DNA of 33,272 nt from assembly GCA_944391785.1 (NCBI GenBank), contig CALXUX010000114.1:1-33272 (forward strand), written 5' to 3'. The position numbers and the translations under genes were made by a program. The notes below the pieces were generated by a model. That model ran no database searches. It saw nothing but the letters and a program-made list of their open reading frames with translations, and was not told the DNA's origin. The stretch is from an uncultured Clostridia bacterium. GTDB lineage: Bacteria; Bacillota; Clostridia; TANB77; CAG-508. Shown in pieces: positions 16,205 through 24,440 of this stretch; the stretch's first letter is position 1, and each line of letters opens with the position of its first letter.

Positions 16205-16723
16205 ATTTTATAGAAAGCTTAGCCAGAAAAATATTTAGAGATCAAACTAATATTTTTTGGAAAAATAGAAATAAATGTTTGAAACATGAAGAAGATAAAT
16301 TTAAATTATTATACTATGTATACTTATATAAATGTAAAAAGGTAAACAGAAAACTAAATTCAGGAATTCCTATAAGCAAAAATATTAATAAATTTATAGC
16401 TCCACATGGATTATCAGGAATTTACGTATCAAAAGATGCAAAAATAGGAAGTGGATGCGTAATTTTTCACCAAGTAACAATCGGAAGCAATAATTTAGAA
16501 GATAGTAAATCAAGGGGAGCACCAGTAATACGGAAATAATGTATATATAGGTGTCGGAGCAAAGATTATAGGGAAGGTTAAGATCGGAGACAATGTAAGA
16601 ATTGGTGCAAATTGTATTGTTGTTGAAGATATACCAAGCGATAGTACAGTAGTTATGAATAAACCAAGAATTATAAAACATAGGACCAATAATTCCGACT
16701 CAACTAAAATAGAAAAGCACTAA
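16201..16723 (+). pseudogene. Serine acetyltransferase-like hexapeptide protein, frameshifted
   Basis: The first frame codes 112 aa and stops at 16537-16539. Up to ...SRGAPVI it is a typical CysE-like left-handed beta helix: APHGLSGIYVSKDAKIGSGCVIFHQVTIGSN. Skipping one base, the C at 16531, restores [20 protein letters not shown] followed by [21 protein letters not shown], the expected last coils, and a stop at 16721-16723. The joined product would be about 173 aa, normal for this family. As given, the last coils that close the active site are lost. It would have O-acetylated a sugar or serine-like hydroxyl using acetyl-CoA. It overlaps the TupA-like gene by 4 nt. The cause may be a sequence error; see the matching break in rny. 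Confidence 0.85.
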
Positions 16724-16847
16724 TAATAGAAAGATTTATATTTTAAAAATTAAATTTTATACTAACTCAATACTGATTGAAAATATAGTAGATTAGGAAA
16801 TATCGAATCGGATAAATATTAAAAATAGACTAAAAATGGAGAAATGT

Positions 16848-17975
16848 ATGAAAAAAATTAAAATATTATATATTGTAAACAATATGATGAAAGACAGTGG
16901 CGTATCTACAGTAATTATGAATTATTATAGAAAAATTAATAAAAGTAAATATCAAATAGATTTTTTATTAATGAAAAAATATGAAGAAACATTTGAAGAA
17001 GAATTAAAACAAAATGGGAGTAATATTTTTTATTTAAATGAACCAATATCAATTAAAAATAGAAAAACAATACAAAAATATACAGAAGAAATACTAAAAA
17101 ATAATAAATATGATATGGTAGAATTGCATTCTACAACATATACATTTATTTTTCTGAAGGCGGCAAAAAAATTAGAAGTTCCAATTAGAATAATGCACAC
17201 ACATTCAACCATACATTCTTCAAATAAAATAAAGAATATAATTAGTATTTTTCTAAATTTAAATTTCAAAAAATATACCAATTATTTTTTTGCATGTTCT
17301 GAGAAATCAGGACAGTATTGGTATAATAAAAAAATTTGTAATTCAAATAATTATTATATAATAAAAAATGGAATAGAAATAGATAAATTTAGTTACGAAT
17401 ATAATTTAGAAAATGAATTAAAAAGAAAATATAATTTAGAAGGATATACTGTTGTTGGTTTCCTTGGAAGATTATCTAAAGATAAAAATATAAAATTTTT
17501 ATCAAAAATAATAAATAAAGTAGTTTCCCAAAATGAGAAATTTAAATTTGTTATTATAGGAGATGGAAATGAATTAGAATATTTAAAAAAACATACTTTT
17601 AAATATAAAGATAATATAATTTTCTTAGGAATGAGGAAAGATGTCAATAAATTATTAAATTGTATTGATTTATTACTATTACCTTCAAAAAGAGAAGGTT
17701 TACCAATGTCAATAGTAGAGGCACAGGCAACAAATGTAGAGTGTTATATTTCTAATACAGTTACAAAAGAAGTTGATATGGGAGCTACAAAATTTTTAAA
17801 ACTAAATCTAAAAACCTGGACTAAAAAAATATTAGAGTTTAAAAGTAAAAAAAGTAAATTAGAAATAGATAGAAGTAAATTTGACATAAATGAATGTGCA
17901 AAAAGTTTAGAAAAAATATATCTAGATTTATATAATAAATCTAAGTATAATATAGGAGAAAAAAATGATATATAA
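16848..17975 (+). CDS. Family 4 glycosyltransferase (EpsF-like)
   Basis: About 375-aa GT-B retaining glycosyltransferase. The N-terminal half starts [24 protein letters not shown], the acceptor-side fold common in EpsF-like enzymes, and contains [12 protein letters not shown]. The C-terminal half has [30 protein letters not shown] and the donor-binding E-x7-E motif in [13 protein letters not shown] near residue 290. ATG at 16836 is in frame, but GGAG at 16838-16841 is correctly placed for the ATG at 16848. The last 11 nt overlap the next gene. It is a clear paralogue of the GT4 gene at 18391. The transferred sugar is unknown. Confidence 0.9.
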   Translation: MKKIKILYIVNNMMKDSGVSTVIMNYYRKINKSKYQIDFLLMKKYEETFEEELKQNGSNIFYLNEPISIKNRKTIQKYTEEILKNNKYDMVELHSTTYTFIFLKAAKKLEVPIRIMHTHSTIHSSNKIKNIISIFLNLNFKKYTNYFFACSEKSGQYWYNKKICNSNNYYIIKNGIEIDKFSYEYNLENELKRKYNLEGYTVVGFLGRLSKDKNIKFLSKIINKVVSQNEKFKFVIIGDGNELEYLKKHTFKYKDNIIFLGMRKDVNKLLNCIDLLLLPSKREGLPMSIVEAQATNVECYISNTVTKEVDMGATKFLKLNLKTWTKKILEFKSKKSKLEIDRSKFDINECAKSLEKIYLDLYNKSKYNIGEKNDI

Positions 17976-18387
17976 ATTATATAAAATAGAAAATTTTTTT
18001 TATCGATATAAGCTTACCTTTATAGCAGTATTATTTAGAATTATTATAAGAGTACTTTTTTCATGTGATATACCTTATAAAGCAAAAATTGGAAAAGGTA
18101 CAAGTTTTCCACATTTGGGTTTAGGAGTATTAATTCATCCTAATACACAAATAGGAGAAAATTGCAAAATATTACAAGGGGTAAGTATAGGAGGAAAATC
18201 TGGTTACGAAAAAGTTCCATCAATAGGAAGTAATGTCTTGATAGGAGCACATGCGTTAATACTAGGACCTATTACAATTGGAGATAATGCAATAATAGGA
18301 GCGGGGGCAGTAGTAATACATGATGTACCAGAAAATACAACAGTAGTAGGAAATCCTGCTAGAGAAATTAGTAGAAAAGTGGAGTAA
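17965..18387 (+). CDS. Serine O-acetyltransferase-like hexapeptide acetyltransferase
   Basis: 140-aa intact left-handed beta-helix acetyltransferase. Hexapeptide coils run from [31 protein letters not shown] to [18 protein letters not shown] and [27 protein letters not shown]. The length and VVGNPA ending are typical of short CysE-like proteins in polysaccharide loci. It probably acetylates a glycan hydroxyl rather than free serine, judged from context only. It starts inside the preceding GT4 gene (11-nt overlap, SD GGAG), which suggests translational coupling, and the next GT4 begins 3 nt after its stop. Confidence 0.88.
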   Translation: MIYKLYKIENFFYRYKLTFIAVLFRIIIRVLFSCDIPYKAKIGKGTSFPHLGLGVLIHPNTQIGENCKILQGVSIGGKSGYEKVPSIGSNVLIGAHALILGPITIGDNAIIGAGAVVIHDVPENTTVVGNPAREISRKVE

Positions 18388-18390
18388 ATA

Positions 18391-19488
18391 ATGAAAAAAG
18401 TAAAGGTTTTACATATTCTTAGTAATTTAAATCGTGGTGGAGCAGAAACCATGATTATGAATATATATAGAAATATTGATAGAGAAAAAATACATTTTGA
18501 TTTTTTATGTCTTAATTCAATAGAAGGAAAATATGAAGAAGAAATAAAAAAATTAGGTGGAAATATATATAAAGTTTTACCTGCTGAAAATAAATTAAAA
18601 AAGGTATATGAAATTTTAAAAAAAAATGACTATGATGCAATACATAGCCATGTAATGTTTTATTCTGGATTTATTCAAGCTATTGCCAAAATAGCAGGAA
18701 CAAAAATCAGAATTACACATTCACATAGTTCAAACGATATAAAAAAAGAAACATTTTTTAGGAAAATATATATGTCAATTATGAGAATATTGATTAATAA
18801 ATATTCTAATGTAAAAATATCATGTGGAGAAGATGCTGGTAAATATTTATATGGTAAAAACAAAAAATTTATTATATTGAAAAATGGAATTGATTTAGAA
18901 AAATTCATAAATGTGTCAAATGAGGATATACAAAAATTAAAAAAAGAATTGAAAATAGGACAAGATGATTTTGTGATTGGACATGTTGGTAGTTTTATAG
19001 AAGTAAAAAATCAAGAATATTTTATAGGTTTAGCAAAAGAATTAGTAAAACAAAATAAAAAATGTAAGATAGTTTTAGTTGGGCAAGGAAAAAGATATGA
19101 TTATATAAATGAACTAATAAAAAAGAATAATTTAGAAAATTATTTTGTAATGCCAGGACTAAGAGAGGACATTCCAATTTTTATGAATATGTTTGATGTT
19201 TTTATAATGCCATCTTTATATGAAGGATTTCCACTAGTAGTAGTAGAAGCCCTTGCAGGTGATAATATATGTTATTTATCAAATAATATTCCAAAGGAGA
19301 CTAATATAATAGAGTCAAGAGTTTATTTTTTTGAATTAAATTGTTCAAAGAATGATCTTATTTATGACATAGAAAATAAAATAAAAAATAAGCAAAAAAT
19401 AGATATAAAAGAAAAGCTTACAGAACAAGGTTTTTCAATAAAAAGAATGACACAAATAATAAGTGATATTTATCTAAAAAATAATTAG
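18391..19488 (+). CDS. Family 4 glycosyltransferase (EpsF-like)
   Basis: 365-aa GT-B glycosyltransferase. Begins KVKVLHILSNLNRGGAETMIMNIYR, with the NxGGAE loop typical of GT4 acceptor/donor clefts, then DAIHSHVMFYSG and RITHSHSSND. The C-terminal half has FVIGHVGSFIEVKNQEYF, KIVLVGQGKRYDYI and the E-x7-E motif in LYEGFPLVVVEALAG near residue 285. Full length. It is similar to the enzyme at 16848 along its whole length, so the two probably arose by duplication and add successive sugars. The start is 3 nt after the acetyltransferase stop, with GGAG as SD. Confidence 0.92.
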   Translation: MKKVKVLHILSNLNRGGAETMIMNIYRNIDREKIHFDFLCLNSIEGKYEEEIKKLGGNIYKVLPAENKLKKVYEILKKNDYDAIHSHVMFYSGFIQAIAKIAGTKIRITHSHSSNDIKKETFFRKIYMSIMRILINKYSNVKISCGEDAGKYLYGKNKKFIILKNGIDLEKFINVSNEDIQKLKKELKIGQDDFVIGHVGSFIEVKNQEYFIGLAKELVKQNKKCKIVLVGQGKRYDYINELIKKNNLENYFVMPGLREDIPIFMNMFDVFIMPSLYEGFPLVVVEALAGDNICYLSNNIPKETNIIESRVYFFELNCSKNDLIYDIENKIKNKQKIDIKEKLTEQGFSIKRMTQIISDIYLKNN

Positions 19489-19498
19489 AGGAGAAAAA

Positions 19499-20653
19499 AT
19501 GAGTTTACTTGTAACAATTATATTTGCTTGTGCACCATTTATTGCTATCCCACTTATAATATTAGGAATAGTCATGGATAAAAAACATAATGTAATTTAT
19601 GGAATTTTATTAGCTTTATTGTTAGCAATGATTGCTTATAATTTTAATCCAAAAGAGGGACATGACTTATATAGATACTATTTCGAAATGGATAGTTATT
19701 ATGCTAATATTGATTTTGAACGATTTGTGCAAAGAAATATGTTTAATAATACAAAATTCTTATTCGTAATTTTAGAATTTTTAGTAGCACAAATAGGAAA
19801 TAATAGTTTATTGCAATTTATAATAACTTTTATAGGATATGCTATAACTTTTTATGTAATATTAGATTATTCAAAGTTAAAAGATATTAAACCTGGAATT
19901 ACACTGATTGTGATGTTAATATTTTTATTTACGTTTTACCATATAAACTTTATTAGTGGATTAGCTCAATATTTGGCTATTGTAGTTGGCTTTTTAGGGT
20001 TCTATCTAGAATATATAAAAGGAAAAAAGAAATGGGTTTACAAATTATTATATATAATTCCTGCTTTGATACATATGTCAATGATATTAATAATACTTTT
20101 GAGAATATTATTATGTTTTAACTATAAGAGTATAAAAAAATATTACGTTGTAGCATTAATAGCATATGCTCTATTACCTAGTATTATATATCAAATATTT
20201 AGTTTAATACCTAGTTTGTCAATGATAGCATATAAAATTAATGGTTATATGCTAAATGAAGCTAACATTTTTACAGAATTGTATGATACTGCAACTTTTA
20301 TGCTTTTAATAATATATATGTATATATATTATACATCTAAAAATAAATTAGCAAAAGAATTACCTGAAAAATTTATACAATTTATCGAAATAGTATTATT
20401 ATTAAATATTTTTTCGATTCCATATAGATCTATTTTTTCAAGATTTTTAAATTTAACAATCTTGTGTATAAATATATATTTATTAATTTACCTTAAAAAT
20501 ACTAAAAATCGTCACCTTGTTATTATATTAATAGCCATTTTTATATTTTGTATAGTACTTGGAAGTGTTAACCTTAATAACATTATCAGTAATGATTTTA
20601 ATAATATATTTTCAAATTTGTTAAACAATATAACTTATTACTTTGAAAAATAG
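19499..20653 (+). CDS. EpsG-family polysaccharide polymerase (Wzy-like)
   Basis: 384-aa polytopic membrane protein with about ten hydrophobic segments. After two N-terminal helices there is a soluble loop with GHDLYRYYFEMDSYY, the pattern seen in EpsG-family proteins, followed by NNTKFLFVILEFLVAQIGNNSLLQFIITFIGY. It is the only polymerase candidate in the locus, so it likely links the repeat units at the outer face of the membrane. Wzy-type proteins are poorly conserved, so the family call rests on the loop motif, topology and position. SD GAGGAG lies just upstream. A 322-nt gap follows it. Confidence 0.72.
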   Translation: MSLLVTIIFACAPFIAIPLIILGIVMDKKHNVIYGILLALLLAMIAYNFNPKEGHDLYRYYFEMDSYYANIDFERFVQRNMFNNTKFLFVILEFLVAQIGNNSLLQFIITFIGYAITFYVILDYSKLKDIKPGITLIVMLIFLFTFYHINFISGLAQYLAIVVGFLGFYLEYIKGKKKWVYKLLYIIPALIHMSMILIILLRILLCFNYKSIKKYYVVALIAYALLPSIIYQIFSLIPSLSMIAYKINGYMLNEANIFTELYDTATFMLLIIYMYIYYTSKNKLAKELPEKFIQFIEIVLLLNIFSIPYRSIFSRFLNLTILCINIYLLIYLKNTKNRHLVIILIAIFIFCIVLGSVNLNNIISNDFNNIFSNLLNNITYYFEK

Positions 20654-20975
20654 AAATTAAAATAATTAAGTATAAGATAGGTGAATTAGAAGAATAAATA
20701 TTCAATATATAATTTGACTAATAAAATTATTTTATTTATAATTACTATACACCATATTGTTTCAAAATTTGAACCAAAAATCATAGTTTAAAATGTTATT
20801 ATATAATAACTTTATAATTTTAATAGAATCTTTAGTATTATTTTTATATTTTAGAAATAATGAAATAAAAAAATAGTATATAATAGGTAAAATTAATTTA
20901 TAGATTGTTTTAAAAAGCAATTAAAAAATAATAAAAATTAAACTTAAAATAAATTATAAGTAAGGAAGAATAAAA
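20654..20975 (+). other. AT-rich gap with a perfect 16-bp palindrome
   Basis: No coding frame supported. GTTATTATATAATAAC (20795-20810) is a perfect palindrome and could be an operator or part of a promoter, but AT-rich DNA makes this weak. No clear -35/-10 pair with good spacing, and no GC-containing terminator, was found. The gap splits the polysaccharide genes into two groups. Confidence 0.35.
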
Positions 20976-21797
20976 ATGAAAAAAGAAATATTAAATAAAT
21001 TACATAAAACTCAAGTAGAAATTTTAGATGAAATTGTAAAAATATGTAGAAAAAACGAAATAAATTATTTTTTAATAGGAGGTACACTTCTAGGAGCCAA
21101 AAGGCATAAAGGTTTTATTCCATGGGATGACGATTTAGATATAGCCATGCCAAGAAAAGACTATGAAAAATTCTTAAAAATTGCAAAACAAGAAATAAAT
21201 AATGATAGATTTATTATAGATGACTGTAAAGGAAATAAAAAATATTGGCAACCATTTGCTAAAGTTAGAATGAAAAATACAATATATCAGGAAAGATTTG
21301 TTAAAGAAAGTGAAATAGAAAATGGAATTTGGGTTGACATATTTCCATTAGATAATACAAAAAAAGAAAATTCTTCAACTTTAAAATTGCAATGGAAGAT
21401 CATTTTATCACTAAGAAAATTAACTTTAAATAAAGTAAATAGTAAAGAAAAAAATATATTTAAAACAATTCTAGCACTAATTACAAATGCAAATCTAAAT
21501 GCGAGATTAACCACAATTATAATGAAGATGCAAAATAAAGGTGAAAGTAAATATTTTATGAATTTTGGGAGTCAATATGGCATAAAAAAACAAGTACATC
21601 CAAAGGACAAGTATCTTCCAGCAAAAGAATTAGAGTTTGAAGGAAAGAGGTATAATGTCCCAAATGATTATGAATATGTATTAAAAAAAATATATGGCAA
21701 CAATTATATGGAATTACCACCAGAAGAAAAAAGAGTTACACACAATCCAATGAAAATAAAATTTGAAGATGGTGAAGAATATAAATTTGAACAATAA
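20976..21797 (+). CDS. licD: LicD family phosphotransferase
   Basis: 273-aa LicD/fukutin-type nucleotidyltransferase-fold enzyme. The signature INYFLIGGTLLGAKRHKGFIPWDDDLDIAM (about residues 25-55) contains the metal-binding acidic DDD-x-D group. IWVDIFPLDN follows near residue 115. LicD proteins move a phospho-substituent (phosphocholine, or polyol phosphate in several capsule loci) from a CDP-activated donor to a glycan. The next gene is a TagD-like cytidylyltransferase, which fits a CDP-glycerol-type donor better than choline, although no choline uptake genes are visible to settle this. SD AAGGA lies before the start. Full length for the short LicD form. Confidence 0.92.
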   Translation: MKKEILNKLHKTQVEILDEIVKICRKNEINYFLIGGTLLGAKRHKGFIPWDDDLDIAMPRKDYEKFLKIAKQEINNDRFIIDDCKGNKKYWQPFAKVRMKNTIYQERFVKESEIENGIWVDIFPLDNTKKENSSTLKLQWKIILSLRKLTLNKVNSKEKNIFKTILALITNANLNARLTTIIMKMQNKGESKYFMNFGSQYGIKKQVHPKDKYLPAKELEFEGKRYNVPNDYEYVLKKIYGNNYMELPPEEKRVTHNPMKIKFEDGEEYKFEQ

Positions 21798-21817
21798 TTT
21801 TAGGAGGAAAATATAAA

Positions 21818-22240
21818 ATGGGAAAAAAATATAAAATAGGATATACAACAGGAGTTTTTGATTTATTTCATGTAGGACATTTGAATATTTTAAAAAGAGC
21901 AAAAGAATTATGTGATTATTTAATTGTTGGAGTAAGTACAGATGAATTAGTTAAAGAATATAAACATAAAACACCTGTAATACCATTTGAAGAAAGAAAA
22001 GAAATAGTAAGTGCAATAAAATATGTAGATGAAGTTTATACACAAAAAAATATGAATAAATTTGAAGCATGGGAAGATTTACATTTTAATGTTATTTTTC
22101 ATGGAGACGACTGGAAAAATTCAGATTTATATAAAGAAAATGAAAAAAAATTAAGTGAAGTAGGGGTCGAATGTGTATATTTTCCATACACTAAAAATAT
22201 ATCATCTACAATTTTAAAAGAAAAACTTTTAAGTAAATAG
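21818..22240 (+). CDS. tagD: Glycerol-3-phosphate cytidylyltransferase-like (TagD family)
   Basis: 140-aa cytidylyltransferase. GVFDLFHVGHLNILKRAKE carries the HxGH nucleotide-binding motif. LIVGVSTDELV, YVDEVYTQ and VIFHGDDWKNS follow the TagD/Gct pattern, and KNISSTILKEKL corresponds to the RTxGISTT segment with an altered first part. Length is normal for the family. It should make a CDP-alcohol, most likely CDP-glycerol from glycerol-3-phosphate, for the adjacent LicD-type transferase. Other CDP products cannot be excluded. A perfect SD (TAGGAGGA) is 11 nt before the ATG, among the strongest in the locus. Confidence 0.85.
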   Translation: MGKKYKIGYTTGVFDLFHVGHLNILKRAKELCDYLIVGVSTDELVKEYKHKTPVIPFEERKEIVSAIKYVDEVYTQKNMNKFEAWEDLHFNVIFHGDDWKNSDLYKENEKKLSEVGVECVYFPYTKNISSTILKEKLLSK

Positions 22241-22252
22241 GTGTGAGAAAAG

Positions 22253-23794
22253 ATGAAAGAGTCAAGAACTACAAATGTAATAAAAAATGCAAAAGTAGCA
22301 TCAATTGCTCAATTTATAAATATTATATTAAATTTTGTTTCAAGAACAATATTTATAAACATGCTAGGAAATGAATACTTAGGAATTAATGGATTATTTA
22401 CTAATATCCTAACAGTATTATCTTTTGCAGAACTTGGAATAGGAAATGCTATTATATATAGTATGTATAAACCAATAGCTGAAAATGATGAAAATAAAAT
22501 AAAAGCTTTAATGAATTTTTATAAAAAAGCATATTTTACTATTGGAGTAATAGTAGCAATAGTTGGATTATGCGTAATTCCATTTTTTGATTTTATTATA
22601 AAAGATGTACCAGATATAAAAGAAAACATAATATTAATTTACATTTTATTTTTAGCAAATACTTCTTTATCTTATTTTTTTACATATAAAAAATCAATTA
22701 TATCTGGCCATCAAAAAGAATATATTATAAATTATTACAAATTATTTTTCACTATTATACAAACTATATTTCAAATGTTAATATTATTATTTACTAAAAA
22801 TTATATATTATATCTAATAATACAAATAATATGTACTTTTTTAAATAATTTTGCAGTATCTAAAAAAGCAGACAAAATGTATGATTATATAAAATATAAA
22901 AACAAAAATGAATTAGACAAAAAAGAGAAAAAAGAAATATTTAATAATGTTAAATCACTAACATTATATAAATTTGGATCTGTTATATTAAATGGAACAG
23001 ATAACATTTTGATATCTTCTATGCTAGGAGTAACAGTAGTTGGAATTTATTCTAATTATACATTAATAATAAATGCTATTTTATCAATTATTAGTCAAAT
23101 ATTAAATGTTTTTACTGCAAGTGTAGGAAATCTAAATGCTATTGGTACAAAAAAGCAAAAGGAAAAAGTATTATATGAATTGTTTTTTATATCAGTGTTA
23201 ATATATGGATTTTGTGGGGGAGCATTATTTATTTTATTAAATCCTTTTATTAAAATATGGCTTGGTGAAGAATATTTGTTATCAATAGGAATTGTAATTA
23301 GTATAGTATTACATTTTTATATTAATGGAATCCAATTTGCACCATTTACATATAGAAATACTATGGGACTTTTTAACAAAGGCAAATATTCACCAATTGT
23401 TGCAGCTATTATAAATATAGTATTATCTATAATATTAGGAAAATATATAGGATTAATGGGAATATTACTTGCTACTTCAATTTCAAGATTATTAACTACA
23501 ACATGGGTAGACCCATACTTAATATATAAATATAAAATTGATGGAAAAGTATCAGATTATTTTAAAAAGTATATTTTATATACTATTATTGTGATAATAA
23601 ATATATTTATTTGTTATATATTAACAAGTTTTATAAAAGATACAGGAATATTAGCAATAATACTAAAAGCAATAATCTATACATTAGCATCAATAATTAT
23701 GTATTTACTATTTTTCCATAGAACACAAGAATTTAAAGATTTAGTAGAAAGAATAAAAAATATTATAACAAAAAAAGAAAACATTGTATCTTAA
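22253..23794 (+). CDS. Polysaccharide flippase (Wzx / MATE-like superfamily)
   Basis: 513-aa membrane protein with about 12-14 hydrophobic segments. The N-terminus KNAKVASIAQFINIILNFVSRTIFINMLGNEYLGINGLFTNILTVLSFAELGIGNAIIYSMY is characteristic of Wzx-type oligosaccharide exporters in Gram-positive capsule loci. The central charged loop (KYKNKNELDKKEKKEIF) separates two bundles, as in this fold. Likely flips the undecaprenyl-linked repeat unit to the outer face for the EpsG-like polymerase. It starts 12 nt after the TagD-like stop with only a weak SD (GTGTGAG). Confidence 0.9.
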   Translation: MKESRTTNVIKNAKVASIAQFINIILNFVSRTIFINMLGNEYLGINGLFTNILTVLSFAELGIGNAIIYSMYKPIAENDENKIKALMNFYKKAYFTIGVIVAIVGLCVIPFFDFIIKDVPDIKENIILIYILFLANTSLSYFFTYKKSIISGHQKEYIINYYKLFFTIIQTIFQMLILLFTKNYILYLIIQIICTFLNNFAVSKKADKMYDYIKYKNKNELDKKEKKEIFNNVKSLTLYKFGSVILNGTDNILISSMLGVTVVGIYSNYTLIINAILSIISQILNVFTASVGNLNAIGTKKQKEKVLYELFFISVLIYGFCGGALFILLNPFIKIWLGEEYLLSIGIVISIVLHFYINGIQFAPFTYRNTMGLFNKGKYSPIVAAIINIVLSIILGKYIGLMGILLATSISRLLTTTWVDPYLIYKYKIDGKVSDYFKKYILYTIIVIINIFICYILTSFIKDTGILAIILKAIIYTLASIIMYLLFFHRTQEFKDLVERIKNIITKKENIVS

Positions 23795-23799
23795 TAAAT

Positions 23800-23838
23800 A
23801 GAAAAGAAAAAAAGAAAAAAAGAAAAGAAGAGAAGAGA
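23800..23838 (+). repeat. Low-complexity purine tract
   Basis: An uninterrupted 39-nt A/G stretch made of GAAAA and GAAAAAAA units lies between the flippase stop and the next gene. It contains homopolymer runs that could vary in length. It is not placed as an SD for the ATG at 23864. Confidence 0.6.
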
Positions 23839-23863
23839 TTAGAAATGTTGGTGAATAAAAATT

Positions 23864-24406
23864 ATGAAAAATGAAATTTTTGAAAAAGATATATACAGAT
23901 ATTATGGAGGTAAGGAAACTTTAAAAAGAAGAATATTTAGACCTCTTGAAATAAAATATATTTATAATATGAGATGTGCACGTTCAGCCTCAAATAAAAT
24001 AATTAAATTATATTATAAAATAAAATTATATTTAATTTCAAGAAAAACAATGATCCAAATATCAGAAAAAACTAATATAGGAGAAGGCTTTTATATTGGT
24101 CATAGAGGTAGAATAATTATTAATAAAGATGCTATACTTGGAAAAAATGTAAACATAGGAACAGGAGTTACAATAGGACAAGAAAATAGAGGAAAAAGAA
24201 AAGGGTGCCCCAAAATTGGAAATCAAGTATGGATAGGTACAAATGCAGTAATAGTAGGAAATATAACTATCGGAGATAATGTATTAATTGCACCTAATAG
24301 TTATGTAAACAAAGATATACCAAGCAATTCAATAGTAATAGGTAACCCAATGGTTATCCATGAAAATAAACAAGCTACTAAAGATTATATAAATAATATA
24401 GTATAA
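23864..24406 (+). CDS. Serine acetyltransferase-like hexapeptide acetyltransferase
   Basis: 180-aa protein with an N-terminal helical part (1-65) and a left-handed beta helix from about residue 66. Coils include NIGEGFYIGHRGRIIINKDAILGKNVNIGTGVTIG and GNQVWIGTNAVIVGNITIGDN, ending IPSNSIVIGNPM. The His in YIGHRG is in the place of the usual catalytic His. It is the third member of this family in the locus and the only one with the longer N-terminus, so it may recognise a different acceptor. It probably O-acetylates the polymer. A GGTG motif (23850-23853) serves as a weak SD. Confidence 0.88.
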   Translation: MKNEIFEKDIYRYYGGKETLKRRIFRPLEIKYIYNMRCARSASNKIIKLYYKIKLYLISRKTMIQISEKTNIGEGFYIGHRGRIIINKDAILGKNVNIGTGVTIGQENRGKRKGCPKIGNQVWIGTNAVIVGNITIGDNVLIAPNSYVNKDIPSNSIVIGNPMVIHENKQATKDYINNIV

Positions 24407-24440
24407 ATTAAAGAGAAAAATAGAAGGGATTGGTAAAAAA

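Noticed and set aside
16525..16545. Programmed ribosomal frameshift in the acetyltransferase
   Set aside because: No slippery heptamer, internal SD or downstream structure is seen at the break, and this family is not known to need frameshifting.
16777..16806. Promoter before the first GT4 gene
   Set aside because: TTGAAA is present, but the -10 region at 17 or 18 nt spacing (ATATCG or TATCGA) is poor.
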